Shown here one piece after another: positions 34,501-46,300 of a stretch of 64,000 nucleotides of DNA. The notes below the pieces were generated by a model, which was given only the letters and a program-made list of their open reading frames with translations, ran no database searches and was not told where the DNA came from. Within the stretch, counting starts at the first letter, position 1, and each line of letters starts with the position of its first letter. Position numbers and translations under genes: made by a program. Location: NCBI GenBank assembly GCA_963995525.1, contig OZ023209.1, positions 8,357,388 through 8,421,387 on the forward strand, read 5' to 3'. This DNA comes from Escarpia spicata. Its lineage: Eukaryota; Annelida; Polychaeta; Sabellida; Siboglinidae.

Positions 34501-37500
34501 GAATTTCCGAAAGCTTAATGAAACCTCATTGGCTTGTAGGCCCATTGGCATTGCCTGGAACTAGTTCGCCCACTTCGCATTCATGGTTTCGAATACAATT
34601 GGATTCATGTGGAACCTTAAGATAACTTCTTGTTCCTCTATGATGACTAGTGTTTGTATTACATTGGAATATCGCACAAGAACTCATTCTGACGCTCGTT
34701 TCGACCCAAAAGCTATCCATGTAAACATGCTCTGAATGCATGAAAAGGGTCGGCCTGATGCTAGTAAATGTCAACTGTGACATCACATATAGGCATACCG
34801 AAAATGTTGTCAAAATATGCATATTCGAAAAAGGCCAGTTGCACAGCGTCTAATGTGGAATTATTAATTTCTTTACTTGTTAAATTATTATTTTTTTGCT
34901 GGAAATGAAAATATACAGAAGAATGTAACATAATATTAATTCAAGCGATAGTTTTTTTTATTTCCTTTAACATTTTTGTTGCAATTTTATTGTATGAATT
35001 CATGAAAAATATAATGATGAAATTTACGCAGTTGTTTTGTTTTCTCTAATTGCACAATCTGTCTTCTATTTTGTTTATCTACTTGTAACATGGAATTACG
35101 TATGTATTTTTGTTCCTAGAGTCAACACTAACATTGGAACTAGGGCTTTTTCTTTTGCTGCACCAACTCTTTGGAATATGCTTCCTCTTAGTGTTAGATC
35201 AGTTGAAAATATTACAAAATTCCGTCATCATTTTAAAACTTATCTTTACAACCTTGCTTATCCACCGTAGCTCCCTAGCGCCTTGACCCATCTGTTGACA
35301 ACTGGAATACTGCTTATGGATTTGGAGATTGACCAATTCTTTTGTTTTGATGCACCTCTGAGCTTGGTTTCCAAGGATTTAGGCGCAATAGAAGTTATTA
35401 TTATTATACCCTCATAGGAACTTTGACAATGTCTGTATAAAATGTACGATCGAATGTACTGTATCATAGCTTTCTATAATAAACGATTCAATTATTAATT
35501 TCTGTTTGGTATTCTTAACTGCTTTCATTGCAGGCCCTTGATGGTGTTCACACAGAAACTGACCAGTCTTGCATTCAGTGTCCATGACGGGCTTTACAAG
35601 GATGAAACCAGTCTGTCGACTGACCAGAAAGTGCAAGCTGTCAGGTGTGTGTTCATCCCCACATCTTTGTTATAGCAACTGACACCCACAGAGTCTCTGG
35701 ATATTAAAATATACAGAGTTTTTGTCATCTTTTTCTTTCTAAGGCTAGTGTCCTTGGCTCAATTTCTTAGTTTTGTTTGTGACATCCTTGACCTACCGGG
35801 TAGTTCATAGCTTTATCTAATATCTGTAGACCCATCCATCATTTGGATGGGTAGAGTTCGTTTTTGGACGGGTTGAAATTTGAATTTGGATGGGTGGAAA
35901 TTTGAGGATGAAAATGTAAAGAAGCTTATTCATTATTGACTGTCAACTGTTATTCAGATGTCCATTATGTTTCCACTGCAGAGTCGTGCTAGTGCTATCT
36001 TCTAGCAATTTTTGGACTGGTAAAAATTTGATCCTGCATAAAGACCTGACCCAGTTTCTCTGTCCACTCTCTGACCAGTCTCTCACTTTAGTTGATCCCC
36101 GGTGTGTTGCAGGAGGGTGCCAGGTGTGCTTGAGTTCTGCAGCTACCTGTTCAACTTCCAGGGCATTCTGGTTGGGCCGCAGTGCTTCTTCAATGACTAC
36201 ATCACGTTCGTAGACGGCACTCGGCTGCACAGACCTGAAGACCTGGATGAGGTATTCTTCCATTGCTCACTACTAAGGAATCATCTCAGAATGTCGATGT
36301 CCAATATCAGACAAAATTACTTTCATTTGGGAGAGGGGGGTTCAGAGGCAGTTTCCTTTGGCATTGGACTTTCATATTGTACGCTTCGGACTGATACTGC
36401 TAATATATTGATATCACATAAATGTTTAAAAACTTTCTTCTGGGGGTCACGTGAAGTATTGGATTTTGTTCACACCAGTGAAAGCTACAAATGATGACAT
36501 CTTTCCTGTTTCTGTTTTAGAATGAACAGAAGCGGCATTCATCCCAGGGGCCATCTCCTAAGGTAGGTGTGATGAAGTCATCCCTTCATTTAGATTCATG
36601 ATTGCAAGTATATGTGCTTGTATGAATTCTGTGTGGCTTAAGCAGAGCCTTCGGCACCTTTGCTCCTGCACTGGACTGGACTCTCAGTCATCATGTGACT
36701 TTGTTGATGATTGTCACATGATAATAGTTTCAGGAATATCTCGGGAAGATTGTTGTCACTGTCTCTGTTGATCGCTGGTCGTCTCTCTTGAATCTCGAAG
36801 GCTTCACTGATCTCTCTTCGCCACAAGTTGTTCTCTCTGAGCGAGCACTGTGGCATCTTTGGCCATGATGTTATTGCCCTGAAATATGTTCAGTGTTGTA
36901 TTGTAAGCATCATCTGTTTCAGACAGTTGTCCTAAGCAAGATGCTGGTGGCTGCCTGTTCCATTGCCATCACGTTTACCCTCGCTCCAATGTTCCCACCT
37001 GAGAAGAATGCAGGTAAATAACATCACGTGCACATTTGCATATCCTACAACCTCGGATAGTGTCATAGTAGAACATCAAGCGCAACTTGTCAATAGCCAG
37101 AAATGATTCCTAGACATAAGTGTTAATTTCTTTCTTATTAAACTTAAATCTGCCATTCATTACTTACTAATTTTGCTTAGCATATAAACTGATATTAAAA
37201 TAATAATAAATGTTAATCAATTATGAGTTGTGGGCGTATAATGTTACAATTTACTGTTTTATAATACTGTCATAAGACATGATGCAGATATACCCATAGC
37301 TATGTAGTGCAGCCACAAGATGTGCTCTAGTGGCATTTATTGCTATCTTTCAGATCCAGATCACGTCAATGATCACAGTTTTCTATACCGGGTGTTTTTT
37401 GTCTTGGTGTCTATTGCACTTGCCAAGTGGAGGTACTACTTTGGCTGGAAACTAGGTGGGTTTATAACAGTCTGTGTGACAGTGTGTGTACCTGTTTGCA

Positions 37501-40500
37501 ACTATTTGTCTGTGTGTAACTGTCTGTAACAGTCTGTTTTGTGCTCTCATTAGCTTATAACAGTGTTTAGAGGTTCATGGTCATCATATCTAAGGAACTT
37601 TGGAAATGATGTCTAGAGTGACATATTTGAACAGTATAGTACTATTAAGTACAGTGAATCTTTATGATTATAAGCATGAGTTGGAAAATGTTTCATAGCA
37701 TGGCAACTAAGACTGTTGTTGAGGCATTTCACATTGCTATATGTGTATCAGTAAATAGAATAATGAACAGCTAATGTCACTAAATAAAGCACAGATTACC
37801 TATGTTAAAACAACTAATGTCACTTAATAAAACACAGGTTACACGTGTTATATATTGATGCTTCAGTAACTTTTGATGAATCTGATTTCAACCTTTGATT
37901 TATTTGTATTTTGTTTCAATGTAAATGTTTCGGAGTCTTGTAATTGTTGATACACAAGGACACGTAGAGATGACAGTCTGTGCAGGAGATTCACTTCTAC
38001 TTTATTGTATGGCAGGGGAAGCGGTCAACAACGCTTCAGGATTTGGCTTCAACGGCTATGATCAGAATGGAGAAGCTAAATGGAATCTTATAACAAACGT
38101 AAACATCGTGGAAATCGAGGTAGGTTACACTCAAGTATTGTTCTCTGTTGAATCATCGTTCACTGCAGGAGTAAGAGAGAGGGCTGGAACTTGCACCAAC
38201 CAACAGCAATTGTTGTTTTATTGTCATAGTCAGATGATATATGTCATGCTCACATGGCATCTGTTATGGTCACATAATGTGTCACATGACATGTGTCGCA
38301 ATCACATGACATGTGTCACAGTTACATGGCATATGTCACAATCACATGACATGTGTGGCTCTTGCACGCTGTGTTCATGTGAGGATCTTCTTTGCAAACT
38401 CTCAAAGTACAGGTTCAGTCATTGTTTTGATATTGACATGGTTCACGTGAGTTCCTCTGTCTGTTCATCCACACATATGGCACAGTATGAAACATCCCCA
38501 CCACATTAGAACACAGGCTAACTTTTACAAGACTTACATTTACCATTTAAGTACGACAGGCCGTTATTTGGCATTGACGATGTCTGCTATTCAAAATGTT
38601 TTTACTAATTATGCATGCGAATCATGGACCCTCACAGGGGAACTGCAAAGAAGAATTGCTGCACTGGAAATGAAATGCTACCGAAGAATCCTTGGTATTT
38701 CCTACATGGACCACATCACCAACGATGAAATCAGAGAAATCATCACTCAACATGTGGGACATTACGAAGACCTTCTGGCCACAGTAAAAAGAGGAAACTG
38801 AGATGGTATGGTCATGTAACACGATCAAGCGGGCTCACAAAAACAATACTACAAGGAACAGCGCCGGGGAAAAGAAGACAGGGAAGACAGAGGAAGAGAT
38901 GGTCAGACAATATTGCAGAATGGACTGGGAAGACCTTCACAGAAACTCAGACATTAGCACACAACTGCAATGGCTGGCATCGACAGGTGAAACATTCAGC
39001 AGTGCAGCATGCTATGATCCAGGCAGGTTACGGGAGCAGTAAATAAGTAAGTAAGTTGAAATACATAAAGTCATTACAGCCACATGAGTTGTTAAATTAA
39101 CATGTATTCAGCGGGAAGAAAACGAATGCAAGAACTCCTCCTGTTTCAGACAGCATCCAGCCTGAAGGTGTTGATTGACAACTGGAACATACAGACAGGG
39201 GTGTGGCTGCGACGAATCTGCTACGACCGTGCCCCTTTCTACCCCACCTTCCTCACCTACTTGCTCAGTGCACTGTGGCACGGCTATTACCCTGGCTACT
39301 ACTTCACCTTTATCTCGGCCGCCTTCTTTACGATGGCGGGAAGATGTGTAAGTAGTGTAACACTGTACGGTTGTAATTCTAGAGAATGACACGGCATATC
39401 AAATGTGAGTAATACAAGAACTTAAGTTGTATTTCTACGTAGAGACAATGTTACAATTGGGAGTAATACAACTTTACAGTTGGGTTTCTGTGTAGAGACA
39501 CAACATCACCAATGGTAGTAATGCAGCACTTTACAGTCGGGTTTCTGTGTTGAGATACAACTCCGTTTGTTTAATGTTATATAAATATTAAAATTTGAAG
39601 ACAGCTGTGGACGTGTTAGTGAGGAAGTTGATGGCAAATTGCTCTGTTAAAAATATTGAGGGATGTGTGTTCATTAATGTCACCCTCCGCCAGTGTGCTA
39701 CAATTATAAAGACATACCTGTGTTTTTGAGAGGTAAATGTGGGAACTAGGAGCTCCTTGGCTATTGGCAAGATGAAGGCCATCTCAGCTTGAAAAACAAA
39801 TTATGTTATTGTAATACATTTCGTATGCTGTGTAATCTTATAGAAGATTCTAGTGCACTGCATATTTGTTGTCATTTTTCATCCTTTGAAACAAACAGTT
39901 GGACAGGTTTAGATATATATGATTTAAGGGTAGCCACTACCCGAAAACGGCCATATAATCAATATGCTATATCTCTATTAATACTGAACATAACTGACTT
40001 CACTGACCATTGTTCAGGTATTAGCATTTTTCAAGACGGTTTGAAAAATGCTCAAACCTAACGTCCCATCTCACAAAAGTCATTGCAGTCAGATTTCCTT
40101 GCCCCAAACCACCTTATTGCACAAAGGAGTATTCTAGCTGATGATTGTTGACAACTACATGAACACACGTACAGTTGTTAGCTCAGAATAATTGTCAAGG
40201 ATGCATGCCCCTCTGTCACACTAGAAACGTTCATTGCCATGGTAACACACAAGCAACTGAACCCATATTCCGCATATCAAATACTATTCAATTAACTAAT
40301 CAGTACTCCAAATTTTTGTAAGATACGTTCATTATTAACGGAGATATGGCCTATGGCCGTTTTCGGGTAGTGGCTACCCTTAATTGACAAAAGTTAGCCA
40401 TTGTTGATCAGTGAGCGTTTGTAAGAGGGGGTGGTGTAATAGTAGTGGTTAGCACATTCGCTTGACATGCCAGTGCTCTGAGTTCAGAACCCGGACTGGG

Positions 40501-42820
40501 CAGACATTGTATACAAGCATGGAGGCCATACCGCAAGAAGGACATAGATATGCTAGAAAGAGTACAGAGGAGAGCGACTAAAATTATACCCAAACTGAGG
40601 GATCTTAGTTATGAACAACGCCTAAAAGAATGTGGTTTAACAGCACTAGAGACCAGGAGATTGAGAGGAGATCAGATAGAATTGTTTAAAATATTGAATG
40701 GTTATGAAAATATTGATAGAAATATATATTTTTTCAGTTAAGAAAGATAGAAAGACTAGAGGACATAAAGTTACATTAGTAAAGGAGCAGTGTAGATTAG
40801 ACATAAGAAAGTTCTCATTTTCACAAAGGACTGTGAATGAATGGAACAGATTATCTGATGATTGTGCGGGTGCTAGTAGTGTGAATATATTTAAAAATAA
40901 AATCGACACATACCTCAGAAGGGCTGGATATATGTAGATAAAAGGGTTGGACTCTCGATAAGCCAAAGGGCTTCCTTGTCCACCTGCCATCTAGAGTTAA
41001 TTCTCTGGATGGCAATCTTGTTAAATCTTGTTAAAGGATGACAAGCACCCTGGCAGTGACCACCCTCAGTGTCAGCATAAAAAGGTCGGCTTGGTGATAA
41101 TGTTCTGAAAAAATCTGATTTGTTGAATGAGACCTCAGAAGACCATAATATTCTAACCAGAATATATACTGACTAGTCAGATAATAGAATGTTGCAGAGT
41201 GCTGGAAACAACTAGAAGTAGTGCCATAGTGGATTTAAAGAAGGAACATGTTGCCTGTCTGGAGCGTGTCCAGAGAGGGTAGTCTGGGGGGGGGGGTCGC
41301 TGCCAGGGTCATTTGGCTTGGCATGCAGATGTCCCTTGGCTACCTGATCATGCCATTCTGTCTCCTTAATTTCAGCTTCTCTACTGTCTCGGCTTCACTG
41401 ATGACTTCGGAAGGCGGAATGGGGTGCTGTTGAAAATTGTTCGTGGCTCTGCAGCCATAAATTCACCTTCTTTTCTTCTCTCGCTGTCTCGGCTCGACTG
41501 GTAACATCTAAAGATGGGGGGGCTGTTAAAAAATGTTCACCGATGTGTTGGCATAACTTCAGCTTATTCTAACCCTCAAGGGGGGAGCATTTCCAAGGGT
41601 CTAGTAGGGGCACAGTCGTGGGGGCCCATACAAAAAGGTCTGGGGGCATGCCAAATTACAAAGGTCTAGGGGGGCACATGCCCCCAGGGCCCCCCTAGAC
41701 ACGCCTATGCCTGTGATCCGCTTGTTGTGAGTTAACACTTACGTTTGATGCTGTATTAATGTTGCAGATACGTAAAAGTGTTCGACCGTACTTTGTGACA
41801 GCGCCGTGGAAGAAGGCCGTGTATGAGTGTATCACTTGGCTTGGCACGCAGATGTCCCTTGGCTACCTGATTGTGCCGTTCTGTCTCCTTGAGTTCTGGC
41901 CTACCCTCTACTACTTCCAGTGAGTTGGCCAATCAGCACCCATGTACATGTCATCTGACCCTGTTAGCCTCTAATTTTTTTCATTTCCTTATCAGTTGAC
42001 CTATCTATCACGTGACTTGTTGCTAGGCAAAATGTCCATCAAGTCATCAAAAATGAATGCCGATCACATGGTGCATTCGATCGTGATAACTGTATATATC
42101 TATGAGGTGTCTTGCCACGATGTTAATGTAATTCACACCTATAACCATTATCAACATTGTTATCAAAGGCAACACTTGACGGATGTCACACACATAATTT
42201 TGATTGTGTCATAGGCAAACTGCGACATTGCGGATCCATAAATTATCAATCATGATCTTCACTACACCACTACACCACTACACCACTACACCACTACACC
42301 ACTACACATACCACCTGAACACCCAAACTAAATATCTGGCCTGCCACAGTAACTTGGGTATTAAGGTTTCAACATTGTAATAAAGTTTTGTACATTTTTG
42401 GATATTGCTTATTGTAAGCATTAAAATGACACCTCGGTTGTTGACATATTTTCAGTGATATTTTTATTTAAAGCTAAAAATAAAGCAGACATTAAACATT
42501 GACATTGTGATAAAAAATAGTTTTAAAAATTGGCCCGCATGCAAAATCAGTGTTAGTGCAACCGTATGTTTAGTGTTTTATTAGATTTGGATTATTTGTC
42601 AAGGAAAATAAACCGGACAGTGAAAGATGAGAGAAAGGTGTGCATTTCTGACAAAATCACAAAATTGATGGCATTTTAAGCATGTTTCACCCCATTCTAC
42701 AAGGTGTTGTTCGCTATTTTCAGTTCGTCGATGCACTGGTTCATGCACATTGGTGTCGTCTTGATACTGTTAGTGCTGCCACCTACCGGCATACTGGGCT
42801 GGCGACAGAAGACAGAATGA
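28528..42820 (+). CDS. MBOAT1/2: MBOAT1/2-type lysophospholipid acyltransferase, complete, 13 coding exons
   Basis: Membrane-bound O-acyltransferase that re-acylates lysophospholipids from acyl-CoA in the ER (Lands cycle). Coding exons: 28528-28599, 32283-32428, 32633-32710, 33625-33717, 35534-35644, 36113-36251, 36521-36562, 36923-37013, 37354-37455, 38016-38119, 39150-39347, 41768-41919, 42724-42820. All junctions are GT-AG with consistent phase; total 1425 bases, 474 residues. Family members are about 495-520; this one has a shorter C-tail (GWRQKTE end). Family landmarks: start MAELYSG with LPLDQLNFV; PLMVFTQKLTSLAFSVHDG; NFQGILVGP and DYITFVDG; NNASGFGFNGYDQNGEAKW; DNWNIQTGVWLRRICY (Asn near 339); SALWHGYYPGYYFTF with the catalytic His near 370. 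Many hydrophobic spans fit a polytopic protein. The ATG sits in a YY1-like CAACATGGCGG. Confidence 0.95.
28722..28822. repeat. palindromic CACTGTCAGTG-type repeat cluster
   Basis: Repeated CACTGTCAGTG, GTCAGTGACTGG and TCACTGTCAGTC words, most of them self-complementary, lie in MBOAT intron 1 close to the first exon. Confidence 0.8.
30339..30545 (+). repeat. dispersed repeat, AGTCCTTTG family, left part
   Basis: This matches 32977 onward: AGTCCTTTGGGTCGAAAGTC, GCCATCACTCTGC, CTAATTTTGCATAGACATAT, ATCTGTATTTGATTGAATCA. Its right end may be at about 31996-32040 (AGTCCAAATGACTTCAGGGC). In that case a LINE (31076-31700) inserted into it. Confidence 0.7.
31076..31690 (-). mobile_element. LINE reverse-transcriptase fragment, decayed
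   Basis: On the minus strand, KKLKNKKACGIDNIITEYF (31321-31563) is the RT motif 1-2 region and VLLYADDTRRIQ (about 31150) is the catalytic YADD motif. The middle of RT is deleted between them. The style is of L1/RTE-like LINEs, not the CR1 copies elsewhere in the window. MBOAT intron 1, antisense. Confidence 0.75.
32199..32300 (+). repeat. three tandem copies of the MBOAT exon 2 acceptor region
   Basis: CAACTTTGTGG, TCAACTTTGTGA and the real CTGAACTTTGTGG occur at about 32199, 32240 and 32285, 41-45 bases apart. Each is followed by GGCAAT. The middle copy has its own acceptor-like GCTATAG. Use of it would read L-N-F-V-K-A-I then TGA, so it is a dead decoy. Confidence 0.75.
32777..32830. repeat. 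CT-rich simple repeat
   Basis: (CT)n and CCCTCT runs in MBOAT intron 3. Confidence 0.85.
32977..33510. repeat. dispersed repeat, AGTCCTTTG family, fullest copy
   Basis: It begins AGTCCTTTGAGCGGAAGGTC and ends AGTCCAAAGGACTTCAGGGC with GTCTTGGCCCAATTTTTG. The ends are inverted versions of AGTCCTTTG. Inside, the TTGCATAGACA and GATTGAATCATTC modules recur three times with growing divergence, so the element has internal tandem structure. No coding frame. It lies in MBOAT intron 3. Confidence 0.7.
34038..34212. repeat. 22-bp minisatellite, about 8 units
   Basis: Variants of GTCGGTTAGAAATAATGAAC are repeated. The open frame on the minus strand (FIISNQQFIIF-like) is a by-product of the repeat. 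MBOAT intron 4. Confidence 0.9.
35095..35405 (+). mobile_element. L2-like LINE 3' end
   Basis: It encodes VPRVNTNIGTRAFSFAAPTL and WNMLPLSVRS, the C-terminus of the same LINE family as the minus copy at 54.7-56.7 kb. A 3' untranslated part and a (TTA)n tail near 35395-35406 follow. It is 5'-truncated and lies in MBOAT intron 4. Confidence 0.85.
38215..38357. repeat. about 21-bp degenerate minisatellite
   Basis: Repeated CACATGACATGTGTCACAAT variants, rich in the palindrome ACATGT, start 95 bases after MBOAT exon 10. Confidence 0.85.
38520..39058 (+). mobile_element. LINE 3' end, RTE/L1-like, with (TAAG)n tail
   Basis: Frames read NYACESWTLTGELQRRIAAL, KCYRRILGISYMDHITNDEI, then RWYGHVTRSSGLTKTILQGT and RRQGRQRKRWSDNIAEWTG. 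This is the typical C-terminus of a LINE RT protein. Two frame changes are present. It ends with TAAATAAGTAAGTAAG. MBOAT intron 10, same sense. Confidence 0.85.
39400..39555. repeat. about 62-bp tandem repeat, 2.5 units
   Basis: GAGTAATACAA, ACTTTACAGT and GGGTTTCTGTGTAGAGACAC recur with a period of about 62 bases in MBOAT intron 11. Confidence 0.75.
39928..40379. mobile_element. MITE family 3 (452 bp), TTAA target site
   Basis: Perfect inverted ends: GGGTAGCCACTACCCGAAAA with CGGCCATA continuing at both termini (28 bp). TTAA flanks both sides (39924-39927 and 40380-40383). TTAA duplication is the mark of piggyBac- and Kolobok-type transposases. The outer 15 bases are themselves a small palindrome (GGGTAG/CTACCC). 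No coding frame. MBOAT intron 11. Confidence 0.92.
40429..40502 (+). mobile_element. tRNA-like SINE head
   Basis: An A-box-like TAGTGGTTAGC (40443-40453) and a B-box-like GAGTTCAGAACCC (40480-40492) are spaced 27 bases apart, as in tRNA genes. The acceptor ends do not pair well, so it is not a real tRNA gene. It joins directly to the 3' piece of a CR1 LINE at about 40507. Confidence 0.6.
40507..41036 (+). mobile_element. CR1 LINE 3' fragment joined to the tRNA-like head
   Basis: It matches 51845-52378 of the long CR1 copy at almost every base: MLERVQRRATKIIPKLRDLS, then KECGLTALETRRLRGDQIEL. It ends in the conserved stem-loop (40984-41013) and the AATCTTGTTA tail. One frameshift (poly-T/A region near 40730) splits the reading frame. 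MBOAT intron 11. Confidence 0.92.
41311..41373 (+). pseudogene. partial duplicate of MBOAT exon 12 in intron 11
   Basis: GGCTTGGCATGCAGATGTCC, then CTTGGCTACCTGATCATGCC and ATTCTGTCTCCTTAATTTC, match exon 12 (41838-41900) with only a few changes. It would read LGMQMSLGYLIMPFCLLNF. There is no good acceptor or donor at the ends, so it is probably not spliced in. Confidence 0.88.
42260..42307. repeat. 8-bp microsatellite (CACTACAC)6
   Basis: Six perfect units in MBOAT intron 12. Confidence 0.95.
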
Positions 42821-43011
42821 AACTGCGTCTCTCACACATCACGTCCAATGTACAGTGTGAGATTCATCTTGAAATGGCCACATAAAAGTTATAATTATCA
42901 CAAGCTTCAACACAAATTTTAAATCATCAAGTATATAATATGTTTGTAGATTTTGCTTTGTAAACATGTGCATGTGCACAGAAGATCAGTAATTAGTATG
43001 CGTGATATGTA

Positions 43012-43017
43012 AATAAA
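43012..43017 (+). promoter_or_regulatory. candidate poly(A) signal of MBOAT
   Basis: AATAAA, 192 bases after the stop codon; the first canonical hexamer downstream. Confidence 0.55.
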
Positions 43018-43197
43018 CCCACACTGGGTTTGTTTATGTATGGTTGTCAACATATAGGAAATATGCGTATAATGATTTACCCATTGTTTTAAGACTTTAA
43101 AGTTTGTAATGTTGCAGATCATATTTGACCTGACTTAGCGGACACTTGCCCATAACAAAAAACTAGTTGACAAAGGAAACTTTTGAAAGTCCCAAAT

Positions 43198-43341
43198 GAC
43201 TAGTTAGCTGGTCCATGACCAGTCCATAGCAGTAATCTGGCTATAATGGACATATTGTGCAGTCCAGAATGACTAGTTAGCTGGTCCATTACCAGTCCCT
43301 AGAGGTAATATAATATATAATGGACATATTGTGCAGTCCCG
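43198..43341. repeat. 73-bp tandem duplication
   Basis: GACTAGTTAGCTGGTCCATK begins at 43198 and 43271. Both units end in TAATGGACATATTGTGCAGT. There are a few substitutions between units. Confidence 0.9.
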
Positions 43342-46300
43342 CCGATGTCCTCTATAGGCAGATTTTACTGTAACATGTTTTAGTAAGTTGTGAAAAATCA
43401 CAAATACAAACTTATGTACAGTTCTTTAAATATGTTAATATAAATATATTGCCCTGAAAATGGCATTTAATTAATCTGAAAGAATGTTTGCAAATTTAAC
43501 ATTTTGACAGTGAAATATTTAAATTGTAAACAATCTATTCCGATTATAAATACGCTCTATTGGCGATATAGTGGATGCCGGTTAATTTAACCACAAGGCC
43601 TTTCAATGTTGCCACATTTAGGACACCTCATGCAGCAGACATCCTGTTTATAATGACAGACATCGCACATACTGGATGTCGGAATAGACAACCTTGTTTT
43701 AATAATTTGTATTGTGGATTTTATGTGTTCAAAAGTGGATATCACATTTGTTTTGATGTTGCCGTAGCTGCTATGCCATCCACTTTGCAGAAATGCTTCA
43801 ACTGGTCTTGGTGGTCTGGTCTATTTAACTGGTATTTTACACCTGTTAAATGCGCCTCTGCAATTCAGTTTTTTGCTTGTCTCATTTTCAATTGATTTTG
43901 CAACCAAGCAAACCAACCTAGCATGTGCAATATACTAGCTTATTTGTACAACCATTAATTCTAGTGATTCTAAAAATGGGAATCTACATGAATGAATACA
44001 TTGATGCACCTGTTTCGCTGTTGATATTATCAACATCCCTTGCTCTTTCTAAAACCTCTTTGCTGATAAGTTTAATGGGTTGAAGATTAATTGTCAGCCG
44101 GTAGTCGACTTTAGCAGGTCATTTCTTTCGATCATATAAACAAAAGTAAGCACCTTTTTATTAAACCGACTGGACATTACTAAACTATTCACACATTGCA
44201 TGTTTGAACATCAAAGAACTGGATTTGCGATGGATTAAACCAGTTGAGGAAACAGCTTTATTGGAACTGGTAGGCAGAAATGGATTGACCAGTGTAGGCA
44301 GTGTATGGTGATAGGTGAATTATACTTTTATATTGTTTTATCCGTGCATGATTGTCTTGTAACATGTCACTACTATACTTAAATGGCTTAGGCAGCATCT
44401 GTTTGTTAGTCACAAACTTTATTGTACCATTTAGTTGCTTTATATGTCTACATTTTTACGTTGATTATTTTTGGCATTTAATTTGTAAGCTTAAGTAAAA
44501 TCTATTGATTTTATGTGTAATTTTGGGCAGCATTAGTGAGTAAGCGCCTGAGTTTGTTATGTTTTGTTATGCAACATGATTGTAGCAGAAGTGGCAGTTG
44601 TAGAGTAGCCAGGTACTTGCTATGACCGTGGCTGGCATCTGCTTCTTTATTCTTGTTGTGCTTCTAATGCATTTAATTTTTATTGTATTCTTATGATATT
44701 ATTTTGAATGATTTACGTTGATTAGTGATCTTGATAATGGATCTTAAGCAATATGTATGTCTCTGGTCGTCATCATTGTGTCTCCTTGTATAGGAATTCT
44801 TTATTGCTGTGCCTTAACTTGCCCCTGACTTTTATTATTGCTCAGGTGTTTAGGGGCAGACCAGGTGTTTGACTTGCCCTTGACTTGTAACATTACCCAG
44901 GTGTTTAGGGGCTGCCAGGTATAAAACTTGCCCCTGGCTTGTAGCATTACCTGGGTGTTAAGGAGCTCACCAGGTGTTAAGACATTCCAGTTCTTCATTC
45001 TTACTAGACCATCTTTAATTTAATGTATTCAGTTTACTTGGTTTTGTTACTTTTCTTAGGTATCGTTGCATCTGTTCTATAGTTCTATGTATTTCCACAT
45101 TCTGCTGTTTATTTAGAAATTTATACAGTAAGTTTGGTACTTGTTGTATGTTTATTTAATTGATTACATCCAGTCCTAAGGACCAACCTATTACCCACTT
45201 TTGTTAAATATCAGACAGTTCTATTTATGCAGCCACTCTGTAAATGTTTCCAGTTATTTATCATCCTCATTGAGAAAGAGTACTTTCATAATACATCCAA
45301 TCTTCACTGTCATGTTACAAAGTCTTCGATACATTGCACATATCAAATCACCAATGTTACTTCATGTTTGTCTACAATATTTACATGTGATATTATCTTC
45401 AATAATTTAATGTTAAAAAATTGGTTTGATCTCTCAATAATTTAATGATCTCTCATTGTGGCATTGTTAAACCATATTTAGAAGGAGGTTTTTTCTTCAT
45501 AACCAGGGTGTTGTCACTGTTCTGACATCAGTTCTCCTTCCAGCTTGTTATCTTTCTATTCTTTTCAGTAGACCAATATCCTTACATATATCCTGTGTAT
45601 GAATTTACATTTCACAAACTAATATCTGCATTTGTTCGAATCATACATATAACCGATCACTATCTAATTTATTGCGATGTTCACCTTCTTTAGTATTCTG
45701 GATATGTCATCCACACATTTCACAACTGCTATATTACACCATTCTCTTGCCAACATTTTCATCAAAAAGTTATCCCAACATTCCAACACATATTTAACAT
45801 TGTGTTTGTATTTATTAAAAAGAATTGTTGTTCTAATATTTAAGCGGATCTGGTTATTGTAACTGTTAAGCTACTTACATCATTGTCAGCTTGAGAAGAC
45901 ATAATTACACCCAGCTTATTGCTGGTTGGTTTAAGAACTTGTTGAATGAGGAAATTATCCTCTCTTAAAAGTACACTTTTCAGTCATTAGACCCAATTTT
46001 TAGCATGTGCATTTGGGCATGTCAATTTATGACATAGGACCCCCTTATTTCCATATTAGAGGTCGTTATCCTTTAATTGTTATACAAATATGCACAATGA
46101 CGTAAATATTCTGCCACAATTAAGCTGAAGAAGATTGTACATGGTTAGTTGTAATAACTAACAAGCATCAGACGTGTTTCTTTCTAAACGGACTGCTCAA
46201 GCTGCAACTGCTATGTGCAGTGGGGGTTGTTGTGTAGCTATAAGACTTGCTAGGCCCATACGACTGATATTAATTTGAAACTGTTCATGTTTGGTCTGTT

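Noticed and set aside
40429..40502. A true tRNA gene
   Set aside because: The arms do not pair as an acceptor stem and it runs straight into a LINE tail, so a SINE head is the better reading.
43575..43895. Plus-strand frame of 106 codons downstream of MBOAT
   Set aside because: No recognisable domain, no promoter or splice context; length is within chance in AT-rich DNA.
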